A stretch of DNA of 64,000 nucleotides, from the NCBI GenBank assembly GCA_023395555.1, contig JAEWYQ010000015.1, positions 1 through 64,000 of the forward strand. The letters are read 5' to 3'. Source of the DNA: Bacillota bacterium. GTDB lineage: Bacteria; Bacillota; Clostridia; Lachnospirales; Lachnospiraceae. Each line of letters opens with the position of its first letter. The stretch's first letter is position 1. This document shows positions 52,649 through 61,017 of the stretch, piece by piece. The notes beneath the pieces are model-generated. The model saw only the letters and a program-made list of their open reading frames with translations. It was not told where the DNA came from and made no database searches. The translations under genes were made by a program, and so were the position numbers.

Positions 52649-54202
52649 ATGAGCAGACAGGTTGGAGTGATCGGACTGGCAGTGATGGGTAAGAATCTGG
52701 CGATGAATATTGCTGAGAAGGGGTTTCGCGTAGCTGTATACAACCGCTCTTATCAGAAGACAAAGGAGCTTATGACGGAGTTCGCCATAGAGAAATCCGC
52801 AGGGGATTTCGCGGCGGGCAACAAAACACCGGAGGAAGCTTTGGATACTAATCTGGAAGGCTTCCAAACACTGGAGGAGTTTGTAGACTCTCTGGAGCTT
52901 CCGAGGAAAATAATTATGATGGTCAAGGCGGGAGATGCGGTGGATGATACCATACGGCAGCTGCTGCCTTTATTGTCCAAAGGGGACATTCTGATGGACG
53001 GAGGGAATTCCTATTATAAGGATACCGTCCGCAGAAGCCGGGAGCTGGAGGAGAAGGGAATCAATTATCTGGGAACCGGTATCTCCGGCGGGGAAGAAGG
53101 AGCAAGAAAGGGTCCGGCGATCATGCCGGGCGGCAGGCGGGAAGCCTATGAGCTGATGGAACCTATATTGACGGCGATATCGGCGAAGGCAGAGGGGGAA
53201 CCCTGCAGCACCTATATCGGCGGAGACGGGGCCGGACATTTTGTGAAAATGGTGCATAACGGGATTGAGTATGCCGATATGCAGCTGATCAGCGAGGCGT
53301 ACCAGATCATGAAGAAGGTTCTGGGATTAACACCGCCGGAGCTGCATGAGGTATTTGCAGAATGGAATAAGGGTGAGCTGAACAGCTATCTGATTGATAT
53401 TACGGCGGATATTTTCAAGAAGAAGGATACGATAACGGATCATTATCTGGTGGATATGATTCTGGATGTGGCAGGGCAGAAGGGAACCGGCAAATGGACC
53501 GGGCAGATATCTCTGGACTTGGGGGTTCCGGTGCCCACCATCACAGCGGCAGTATATGAGCGTTACCTGTCCGCCATGAAGGAAGAGCGGCGGAATGCCG
53601 GCAAGAGCCTGGAGGGGCCGAAGGGTAGCCTTCGAGCACCGGAAGAGATACAGGAAAGTCTGGGAGTGACACAGAGCTCCGAGAGTGTACAGGACATAGC
53701 CGAGGAACGGGAGAGCTGGAAGTATATTCAGAGCAGGGAGAAGTTCATAGAGTCCGTCCGCAGGGCGCTGTACTCCAGCAAGATCATGGCATATGCCCAG
53801 GGCTTCGGGCTGATGCGTGCCGCATCCGAAGAATACGGATGGGGGCTGCGCTGCGGTGAGATTGCGAAGATTTTCCGGGGAGGATGTATTATCCGGGCAC
53901 AGTTTTTGAATCAGATCAGCCGGGCTTATGACAAGAACCCGAATCTCATTAATTTGATGCTGGAAGATTATTTTAAGGATACCATCAATGAATATCAGAG
54001 GGATTGGAGAGAAGTGATTATCACGGCGATATCTAACGGAATCAGCATTCCGGCCTTCTCCAGCAGCCTGGCTTACTATGACAGCTACCGCTGTGACAGC
54101 CTGCCCATGAATTTATTGCAGGCACAGAGAGATTATTTCGGGGCCCATACCTATGAGAGAGTTGACCGGGAAGGTATTTACCATACCAACTGGATGGAGT
54201 AA
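52649..54202 (+). CDS. gnd: 6-phosphogluconate dehydrogenase (decarboxylating)
   Basis: 517 residues, longer than the usual about 470. The N-terminal Rossmann motif is [20 protein letters not shown], with VYNRSYQKT for NADP choice. [19 protein letters not shown] and [21 protein letters not shown] hold the substrate and catalytic Lys. The extra length comes mainly from a charged segment after the KGTGKWT region (around [20 protein letters not shown]). It produces ribulose 5-phosphate, CO2 and NADPH. ATG 52649 is 8 nt after GGAGG. The zwf gene follows, so both oxidative steps of the pentose phosphate pathway are together. Confidence 0.97.
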   Translation: MSRQVGVIGLAVMGKNLAMNIAEKGFRVAVYNRSYQKTKELMTEFAIEKSAGDFAAGNKTPEEALDTNLEGFQTLEEFVDSLELPRKIIMMVKAGDAVDDTIRQLLPLLSKGDILMDGGNSYYKDTVRRSRELEEKGINYLGTGISGGEEGARKGPAIMPGGRREAYELMEPILTAISAKAEGEPCSTYIGGDGAGHFVKMVHNGIEYADMQLISEAYQIMKKVLGLTPPELHEVFAEWNKGELNSYLIDITADIFKKKDTITDHYLVDMILDVAGQKGTGKWTGQISLDLGVPVPTITAAVYERYLSAMKEERRNAGKSLEGPKGSLRAPEEIQESLGVTQSSESVQDIAEERESWKYIQSREKFIESVRRALYSSKIMAYAQGFGLMRAASEEYGWGLRCGEIAKIFRGGCIIRAQFLNQISRAYDKNPNLINLMLEDYFKDTINEYQRDWREVIITAISNGISIPAFSSSLAYYDSYRCDSLPMNLLQAQRDYFGAHTYERVDREGIYHTNWME

Positions 54203-54283
54203 GCGTAAGTGTATTCCGTCACACAGTGTCATGCATGGACACCTGTGCAGAATATACAGCGGACATGGAATATGGAGGTATTT

Positions 54284-55783
54284 ATGACAGAAAGAGCTTA
54301 TAAAGAAGATAATTTATCCGCCTCCCTGGTTATTTTCGGGGGAACCGGAGATCTGACCAACCGCAAGCTGATGCCCGCTCTGTATAATTTGGTGCTGGAT
54401 CAATTGCTTCCGGAATATTTTTCTATTGTGAGTGTCGGACGAAGGAATATATCTGAGGAGGTATATCGAAGGGATATCTATGAATCCGTTAAAAAGTATT
54501 CCAGAAATAAAATCGATGCACCAACCTGGAATCAGTTCCAGGAAAGAATACACTATTACCAGTTTGATTTTACGAACCTGGAAGGTTTTGCGGGGCTTAA
54601 GGACTATTTGGATCAATTGGATCAGATCTGCCATACGGCAGGGAACCGGGTGTTTTATCTGGCGGTTGCTCCGGAGTACTTTGAAACCATCGTCCAGGGG
54701 CTGCAGTCAAGCCATTTGGCAGATGCACCGGGTGCCTGGAGCCGTCTGGTGATCGAGAAACCCTTCGGCAAGGATTTAGGTACGGCAAGAAAATTAAATC
54801 AAAGAATAATTGAGGTGTTTCAGGAGAAGGATATATATCGGATTGACCATTATCTGGGTAAGGAAATGATACAGAATATCATGGTGCTCCGTTTTACGAA
54901 TTCCATCTTTGAATCCATCTGGAATAACAAATTTATTGATAATATACAGATATCCCTGACGGAGAAGCTGGGGGTCGGCACCAGAGGAGGCTATTATGAG
55001 CATTCGGGAGCGATGCGGGATATGATACAGAATCATATCATCCAGATTCTTTCCCTGGTTGCGATGGAGCCGCCCATTAATCTGAAGACGGATTCCATTC
55101 GGACGGAGAAGCTGAAGGTATTGGAGGCAATCGAGAATATCACACCGGAATTTCTTCGCAATAATGTAGTATTCGGACAATATGGCTCCGGTGTCATTGA
55201 CGGGAAGCCGGTGGAGGGCTACCGCCAGGAGTTGAATGTCCCCAAGAATTCTGATACGGAGACCTTTGTTGCCCTTAAGCTGCACATCAATAATTTCCGG
55301 TGGGCAGGGACGCCTTTCTACATCCGCACCGGCAAGCGGCTGGGCAAGAGCTCTGCGGAGATTGTGGTTCAGTTCAAGGATGTGCCTAATATCCTGTATT
55401 TTCAAGACAAGGAAATTCCGGAGCCGAACCTTCTGGTGCTTCGGATACAGCCCAATGTGGGAGTATTTCTCCAGTTTAACACCAAGGACTTCAGCAGCCA
55501 CCAGGGAATTGTTCCGACGCAGATGGATACCAGCTCCTACAGCCCGACCCAGGGAAATACCCCGGAGGCATATGAGCGGCTGATCTATGATATTCTCCGC
55601 GGGGATGCGACGCTGTTCTCCCGCTGGGATGAGGTGGAGGCTGCATGGTCCATAGCGGACAAATTAATTCAATACAGGGAACAGAAAAAGCATATCTTCC
55701 CGAATTATGATTCGGGTTCCATGGGACCGGTCCGGGCGTTCGAATTATTGGCCAGGGACGGAAGAAAATGGTGGCATGTGTAA
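54284..55783 (+). CDS. zwf: glucose-6-phosphate 1-dehydrogenase
   Basis: 499 residues. The NADP site is VIFGGTGDLTNRKLMPALYNL, the catalytic signature is RIDHYLGKEMIQNIMVLRF, and FYIRTGKRL and FNTKDF lie in the C-terminal domain. It oxidises glucose 6-phosphate to the lactone. The gene for 6-phosphogluconolactonase is not adjacent. ATG 54284 lies 5 nt after GGAGG; the longer frame to 54209 is unlikely. Its position 81 bp after gnd suggests co-transcription. Confidence 0.97.
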   Translation: MTERAYKEDNLSASLVIFGGTGDLTNRKLMPALYNLVLDQLLPEYFSIVSVGRRNISEEVYRRDIYESVKKYSRNKIDAPTWNQFQERIHYYQFDFTNLEGFAGLKDYLDQLDQICHTAGNRVFYLAVAPEYFETIVQGLQSSHLADAPGAWSRLVIEKPFGKDLGTARKLNQRIIEVFQEKDIYRIDHYLGKEMIQNIMVLRFTNSIFESIWNNKFIDNIQISLTEKLGVGTRGGYYEHSGAMRDMIQNHIIQILSLVAMEPPINLKTDSIRTEKLKVLEAIENITPEFLRNNVVFGQYGSGVIDGKPVEGYRQELNVPKNSDTETFVALKLHINNFRWAGTPFYIRTGKRLGKSSAEIVVQFKDVPNILYFQDKEIPEPNLLVLRIQPNVGVFLQFNTKDFSSHQGIVPTQMDTSSYSPTQGNTPEAYERLIYDILRGDATLFSRWDEVEAAWSIADKLIQYREQKKHIFPNYDSGSMGPVRAFELLARDGRKWWHV

Positions 55784-55822
55784 GCGGTGCAGAATTCTGA
55801 CTTTATGGAGGTAGCAAGGGAA

Positions 55823-56455
55823 ATGGAGTATACAAACAGGAAAATTTATGACATATCAATGCCGATCACTGCAGATATGCCGGTTTATAAGGGAAGAGAT
55901 TCCAAGAGACCGGTTATCACTCTGGAAAGTGACTTTAATACCGGGACGGTCTGTGAGAGCAGCATTAAAATGAATCTTCATACCGGCACTCATCTGGACC
56001 GGACGCTTCACATGATGCCTGGAGGCAATACCATCGGGACGCTGAAGCTTTCTGATCTGGTGACCGAATGCAAGGTGCTGAATCTGACAGAGGTGAGAGA
56101 GAAGATCACCGACCAGGACCTGGCCAGGAAGGATATCAAGCCCGGTGACTTCATTCTTCTCAAGACCAGGAATTCCTTTGAACCGATTCTGGAAGGGGAA
56201 TTTATCTACCTGGATCAGAGCGGTGGAAAATACCTGGCGGATTTGAATATTAAGGGTGTGGGAATTGACGGACTGGGAATTGAAAGGGACCAGCCGGGGC
56301 ATGAGACCCATCTGGCCCTGATGGGAATAGGAGCTCATATTCTGGAGGGACTGCGCCTGGCGGATATTATGGAGGACAGCTATCAGCTGATTGCGATCCC
56401 CATCAGCATTCCGGAAGCCGAGGCCGCTCCGGTCAGAGCGATACTGCTGAAATAA
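55823..56455 (+). CDS. cyclase family hydrolase (kynurenine-formamidase-like)
   Basis: 210 residues. The metal-binding HTGTHLD motif is preserved (NLHTGTHLDRTLHM), after the typical opening YDISMPITADMPVYKG, and with GIDGLGIER followed by GHETHLALMGIGAHILEGL. The family includes Mn/Zn-dependent arylformamidases and isatin hydrolases; the present substrate is unknown. ATG 55823 lies 11 nt after GGAGG. It follows zwf on the same strand by 39 bp and may share its transcript. Confidence 0.88.
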   Translation: MEYTNRKIYDISMPITADMPVYKGRDSKRPVITLESDFNTGTVCESSIKMNLHTGTHLDRTLHMMPGGNTIGTLKLSDLVTECKVLNLTEVREKITDQDLARKDIKPGDFILLKTRNSFEPILEGEFIYLDQSGGKYLADLNIKGVGIDGLGIERDQPGHETHLALMGIGAHILEGLRLADIMEDSYQLIAIPISIPEAEAAPVRAILLK

Positions 56456-56473
56456 ATTCACCTGTTTCAAGGA

Positions 56474-57709
56474 TTACCTTTCCGGCCCCGGTGTAATATA
56501 CACCTGCCGGACGGTACGGCGGTTCCGCCAAATAGTCAGCCAGCAGGCCAGGAGGGTGACTGTGCCGCATAATGTTATGCAGACACGGTAATCCAGGATT
56601 TCACCCAATGCTCCTACCAGCAATGCGGCAATACAGCAAGCTGCCGAGATCAGAATAGATTCAAAGGCATTGAGCTTTGCCCGAAGTTCATCGGGAATAT
56701 AGACTTGTACTGCAGTTGCCCGCATGGTGGCGCTGTTGATACCCAGAAAACCGCAGATCCCGCGGCTGACAAGCATAAGAGGGTAGGGAAGCCATAGAAG
56801 CAGCATATCCATTGTCTCGTAGAACTGGTAGATGAGAAATGCAAAAGAAAAACGGTTTTTTTTGGGGATCTGGATATGATAATGCAGGAACCCGCCCAAG
56901 GTACGTCCCGCAAACTCTGCCACTGAGAATAAGGAGTACATCGCAATGGTGAAGCCCGGCGTACTGCGGAAAAATGCAATCAGAATCGGGGAGTAGCCAT
57001 TTCCGATGCCATTGGTAACAGCCATGTAAGAATAAATGGATGCAATGCCGCGTTCCTTTCGCAAATATTGAAACGCATCATTAAGGTCGCGCTTCCATAG
57101 CTGAAAGGAGAAGTGTTCCTCATGGAGCCGGCGTGTCTCCTTCACTTGAATTCGGCTTTCCAGCCCTGCGGCCAGCAGTGACAGTGCGCCCTGAACAATC
57201 AGGATCACTGCAACTCCCGTATGCTCATAAAGAATTGCTGCGATGGGGGTCATGATTACCGTCATAGTAGGATAAACCATGCCGCTGACCGTATAGCCTT
57301 TCTGTTCGCAGCCCTCCGGAATCAGATTTGGATACAGGCTGTTATAGGCCAGTGAATCAAAGGAGCCAAGGGAGGCCAGCAACAGTGAAAAAAACATATA
57401 CCCGGTATAGGTAAATGGACGGTAAAGCAGATACATTCCGGCCAGGGCATATAAGGCGCCGTTCACCGCATCACCCGCAACCAGGAAAGGCTTGCGCGGC
57501 AGGCGGTCCAGCCATGGTGCAGCAATTAATGGGATTAAAAATTGAGGCACTAACTGGATTGCAATCAAAAGAGCAGCAGCCAGGGTGCTTCCGGTTTCGT
57601 CAAACACTAAAAATGAGAGTGCGAAGGAGGATGCAATGCCGCCAGCCGCACCCAGCACAGTTGCCACCGTGAGCAAGGTAAAATTTTTTGTCCAAAGATC
57701 TTTTTTCAT
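56474..57709 (-). CDS. MFS transporter
   Basis: 411 residues with about twelve hydrophobic helices. The N-terminal half has the MFS loop-2 element (PWLDRLPRKPFLVAGD, basic residues after helix 2). The protein resembles Firmicute drug or macrolide-efflux MFS exporters (MefA/enterobactin-exporter class). AAAGGAAGG precedes ATG 57709. Just upstream on the same strand is an XRE/TPR regulator that may control it. It converges with the cyclase gene, 18 bp away, without a clear terminator. Confidence 0.9.
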   Translation of the reverse strand: MKKDLWTKNFTLLTVATVLGAAGGIASSFALSFLVFDETGSTLAAALLIAIQLVPQFLIPLIAAPWLDRLPRKPFLVAGDAVNGALYALAGMYLLYRPFTYTGYMFFSLLLASLGSFDSLAYNSLYPNLIPEGCEQKGYTVSGMVYPTMTVIMTPIAAILYEHTGVAVILIVQGALSLLAAGLESRIQVKETRRLHEEHFSFQLWKRDLNDAFQYLRKERGIASIYSYMAVTNGIGNGYSPILIAFFRSTPGFTIAMYSLFSVAEFAGRTLGGFLHYHIQIPKKNRFSFAFLIYQFYETMDMLLLWLPYPLMLVSRGICGFLGINSATMRATAVQVYIPDELRAKLNAFESILISAACCIAALLVGALGEILDYRVCITLCGTVTLLACWLTIWRNRRTVRQVYITPGPER

Positions 57710-57793
57710 AGGGATACCTTCCTTTCCCTACAAGTATAGCATGCTGCTTATACGAAGAACATCCCGTTGTTTTGGGAAAACTATGCCGATACT

Positions 57794-58954
57794 TCAGCCT
57801 TTAACATCGGTTAAAGAGGCATAGGAAGGAAAATCACGAAGCAGTTCCCAGGCCTGCCGGTATTGCCGGTTGGCGGTATACCATGCCTCTACCCAGGGCA
57901 GATGGAATGCCGCATAACCTCTGGGAAGGCTGCTGCGCATTGCCTGGAAGCAATCAATCAGCAGATGCCCATAGGTCTCGTCGTGCAGATAGTTGGAATG
58001 GGTCAGGCGATAGCGCACTACCTCACACATTTGCATCCCAATCGGGGGATCTATAAGATTGGGGGATAGGTCTGTTGTTCTTTCCAGAGCGGTTAATGCC
58101 TCTTCCCTGTATCCAAGCTCCTCACAGCAAATAGCCAGCTTATGCAGATCCATGACCGTAGGTTCTTCAATAGTGCTAAAATAGGCGTATGCCTCCTGAT
58201 AATGCTTGAATTGTATTTGGGTGGATGCAATGTTGTAGCGGATGTCTCTGAGGATTTCTTTGTTGTTTAATGCGGTGGCCAGTCTTTCCGCGGCACGGTA
58301 GTGGTGCAGCATGGCTTCATTTTGGTTTAAATCGCTGTAGCAATTGCCCAAAATCAGGCGGCAGAACAGCATCACATGCACAAGACAATCCTCTGCTGCC
58401 AGATGAAAGGCATGCCAAAGCCGTTCCTCGGCCCGTGTGTAGCTCCCGGATCTGTAATGGGAAAGACCGGTAAGAGCATAGGAAAGGGGCGAAGGAGAGA
58501 GACGTAACGCCTCCTCATAGCGTTCATTTATAATAAACCAAAGAGTGCGCTGCCGTTCATTCATCACACTTTCAAACAACTCTAATGACTGATCCGGCAT
58601 TTCCTTCTGAAGGCAGTCGAATAAAAGCATATCCAGCATGCAGGGACCGTTGACATAAGCCTCCTTGTTTTCCTCTAGTTCCTGGAAAAGTTGTTCCAGC
58701 AGAGCGGTATCCATTGCACCCGCAGCATCATAAATTTGCTCTGTCAGCTCCTTTGCCTTTCTTGCATCCTTCCCTGTATGCCATACAATATCAAGGCGCT
58801 TCAGCAAAAGCTCCAATACCTCAGCACTTGGTTCCGCTTTTCCCTGCTCGATCTTGCTTAAATAAGACACGGCGCAGATACCATCGCACAACCCCTGTTG
58901 GCTCCATCCTTTTTCCAATCTCGTCCGGCGGATGAGCAATCCTGGAAAATTCAC
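57794..58954 (-). CDS. XRE-family regulator with TPR domain (Rgg/PlcR-like)
   Basis: About 386 residues. The N-terminal HTH is LLIRRTRLEKGWSQQGLCDGICAVSYLSKIEQGKAEPSAEVLELLLKRL. The remainder is a set of tetratricopeptide-like helix pairs (YALTGLSHYRSGSYTRAEERLWHAF, CRLILGNCYSDLNQNEAMLHHYRAAERL). This layout is that of peptide-responsive RRNPP regulators; no small pheromone gene was identified nearby. GTG 58954 follows AAAAGGGGCG and starts the usual N-terminus; the longer frame from 59023 lacks a ribosome binding site. MFS gene lies 84 bp downstream. Confidence 0.85.
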   Translation of the reverse strand: MNFPGLLIRRTRLEKGWSQQGLCDGICAVSYLSKIEQGKAEPSAEVLELLLKRLDIVWHTGKDARKAKELTEQIYDAAGAMDTALLEQLFQELEENKEAYVNGPCMLDMLLFDCLQKEMPDQSLELFESVMNERQRTLWFIINERYEEALRLSPSPLSYALTGLSHYRSGSYTRAEERLWHAFHLAAEDCLVHVMLFCRLILGNCYSDLNQNEAMLHHYRAAERLATALNNKEILRDIRYNIASTQIQFKHYQEAYAYFSTIEEPTVMDLHKLAICCEELGYREEALTALERTTDLSPNLIDPPIGMQMCEVVRYRLTHSNYLHDETYGHLLIDCFQAMRSSLPRGYAAFHLPWVEAWYTANRQYRQAWELLRDFPSYASLTDVKG

Positions 58955-59057
58955 ACAAATCGCCCCTTTTCTATAGTGTGATTTTAGTACAATAGTAAAA
59001 TTATAACACATGTCGGTTTGCATTGTACATAAAAAAGGCCAAACTGCAAAAGATAAA

Positions 59058-59103
59058 AAGTGTGATTCGTATCACACTTAAATTCCCATAAAGAAGCTAT
59101 AGT
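59058..59103 (+). promoter_or_regulatory. Crp/Fnr-type site and promoter of the DUF438 gene
   Basis: A perfect dyad, AAGTGTGAT-TCGT-ATCACACTT (59058-59079), contains TGTGATTCGTATCACA (59061-59076). A -10-like TATAGT is at 59098-59103, so a start near 59110 puts the dyad centre at -41.5, as at 52237-52252. The site also lies upstream of the divergent XRE/TPR gene. Confidence 0.8.
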
Positions 59104-59149
59104 GATTATATAATAAATAAACAATCATTACAGAAATGGAGGATGAAGC

Positions 59150-60421
59150 ATGAGTGAGTACATTAATAACAGAGAGTACCGGCAGAAGGTGCTGAAGGAA
59201 CTGATTTTGGAGCTGCATGACGGGAAAAGTGTGGAAGAGGTGAAGGAGCGGTTTGGCAAGCTGATTGAGGGCGTATCCGCCACGGAGATATCCGCCATGG
59301 AGACGGAACTGATCAAGGAGGGGATGCCGGTATCGGAGGTGCAAAGATTATGCGATGTGCATGCCGCGGTTTTCAAGGGCTCCATCGAGGAGATCCACAG
59401 GCCGGAGAAGCCGGAGGAGAACCCAGGGCATCCGGTATTCACCTTTCGGGCGGAGAACCGGGCTGTGGAGCGGCTTTTAAATAAAAAGCTCCGTCCCGCT
59501 CTGGAGGAATTTCTTGCGGGAGAAGGGGAAGAGAGCAGGAAACAGCTTGTCATGTACATGGAACAGCTTTGGGAGCTGGATAAACACTATCTTCGAAAAG
59601 AGAATTTGCTCTTCCCTTATATGGAGAAATACGGCATTACCGCTCCTCCCAAGGTCATGTGGGGAGTGGATGATGAAATCCGGGCAGAGCTGAAGGAAGC
59701 ACTCCGGCGTCTTAGCAGTTGGGAAAAAGGAAAGCAGAATCCGGCGGAGGAGGAGAAGGAAAAACAGGGGCTGGGAGAGATTCTGGAAGCAGCTTTTGGA
59801 CGGGTAGAGGAAATGATCTTCAAGGAAGAGAATATACTATTCCCCATGGTGCTGGAGACCTTATCCGAAGACGAATGGCTTAAAATTGCCGAGGAAAGCC
59901 GGGAGATTGGCTATTGTCTCTACGAACCGAAGCAGGTATGGAAGCCGGCGAGGGTGGATATGGAGGATAAGGCAATCCAGCAGGGAGAGGCTCCGGCCGG
60001 AGATGGCTATCTTCAGTTTGAATCCGGTCTGATGACCGGGGAGGAGATTGAAGCGGTGTTCAACACACTGCCGGTAGACATTACCTTTGTGGACAAGGAG
60101 GGAGCGGTCAAGTTCTTCACCCAAGGGAAGGAACGGATATTCCCCAGAACAAAGGCGGTAATCGGAAGACAGGTGTCCAACTGCCATCCTCCGGCAAGTG
60201 TTCATATTGTGGAGCAGATTGTGGAGGATTTGAAATCCGGGAAGAAGGATCATGAGGATTTCTGGATTCGCATGAGGGATAAATACGTGCTGATCCGGTA
60301 TTTTGCCGTCAGGGATGCGAAGGGAGAATTCCTGGGAGTCCTGGAGTTTACCCAGGATATCGCGCCGATTCAGGCAATCCAGGGCGAGAAGCGTCTGGTG
60401 TCCGAGAACCAAGAGCAGTAG
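59150..60421 (+). CDS. DUF438 protein with hemerythrin and PAS domains
   Basis: 423 residues in three parts: an N-terminal DUF438 domain (LKELILELHDGKSVEEVKERFGKLIEGVSATEISAMETELIKEGMP with QRLCDVHAAVF), a hemerythrin-like four-helix bundle (ELDKHYLRKENLLFPYMEKYG and MIFKEENILFPMV, with His/Glu iron ligands), and a C-terminal PAS domain (TLPVDITFVDKEGAVKFFTQGKERIFPRTKAVIGRQV to FLGVLEFTQD). Such proteins are thought to sense or handle oxygen or nitric oxide. GGAGG precedes ATG 59150. A CRP/HcpR-type palindrome at -41.5 suggests control by the Crp/Fnr protein at 47378-48094. Confidence 0.93.
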   Translation: MSEYINNREYRQKVLKELILELHDGKSVEEVKERFGKLIEGVSATEISAMETELIKEGMPVSEVQRLCDVHAAVFKGSIEEIHRPEKPEENPGHPVFTFRAENRAVERLLNKKLRPALEEFLAGEGEESRKQLVMYMEQLWELDKHYLRKENLLFPYMEKYGITAPPKVMWGVDDEIRAELKEALRRLSSWEKGKQNPAEEEKEKQGLGEILEAAFGRVEEMIFKEENILFPMVLETLSEDEWLKIAEESREIGYCLYEPKQVWKPARVDMEDKAIQQGEAPAGDGYLQFESGLMTGEEIEAVFNTLPVDITFVDKEGAVKFFTQGKERIFPRTKAVIGRQVSNCHPPASVHIVEQIVEDLKSGKKDHEDFWIRMRDKYVLIRYFAVRDAKGEFLGVLEFTQDIAPIQAIQGEKRLVSENQEQ

Positions 60422-60431
60422 GAACAGGGGC

Positions 60432-60465
60432 AGGGGATCTTACAAAAGGTGAGGTCCTCTTTTTT
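60432..60465 (+). terminator. terminator after the DUF438 gene
   Basis: AGGGGATC (60432-60439) pairs with GGTCCTCT (60453-60460, two G-T pairs) and is followed by a run of T residues. The rest of 60466-60681 shows no convincing gene. Confidence 0.7.
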
Positions 60466-60681
60466 GCTGCTTTTTTGTTTGTAATTAAAATTTTTAAAAC
60501 CAGTTATAGATAGATAAGGATTCGGAAACAATGAAAGCAGTAGAAAGTATATCTACGAATATGCCTGCTTCAATAAAAAGAGGCAATGCGTATACGATGT
60601 TAGCAACATATGCCTTGTTAACAATGTATGGAAAAATAACAAAACGTAGAGGTAGTGTAACGTAGAAACGGAGGAAATGAT

Positions 60682-60879
60682 ATGATCATCAGACCGAAGG
60701 ATAAGGACGACGACAAAAAGAAGAAGAATTCTGTAATCTGGCCGAAGCCGACCAATAACGAAGGGACGGCCGCATGGCAGGACTCTGCCACGGATTATCA
60801 GCCGGGCCATGTAGGAAAGCCGCCCATCGAACGTGTCATTGATGCCAAGGACTGGGTGGACAACGGAAGCAAATTGTGA
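60682..60879 (+). CDS. small charged hypothetical protein upstream of nifJ
   Basis: 65 residues. A strong GGAGGA lies 8 nt before ATG 60682. The protein opens MIIRPKDKDDDKKKKNSVIW, a highly charged stretch, and continues with PTNNEGTAAWQDSATDYQPGHVGKPPIERVIDAKDWVDNG. It probably lacks a stable fold at the N-terminus. No family is recognised. It lies 138 bp upstream of nifJ on the same strand and may share its transcript. Confidence 0.55.
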   Translation: MIIRPKDKDDDKKKKNSVIWPKPTNNEGTAAWQDSATDYQPGHVGKPPIERVIDAKDWVDNGSKL

Positions 60880-61017
60880 TGGACCGGCCGCGGTGAAGAA
60901 CAGCGATGCCGCAGGGCAGCAAATGAAAGTGGTTAGAAAGATCAATATTTTTAAGCGGCAAATTTGTGTCGATACCTCCAGATTTGCAGACTTTGAGAAA
61001 GGTATGGTTATTATAAT

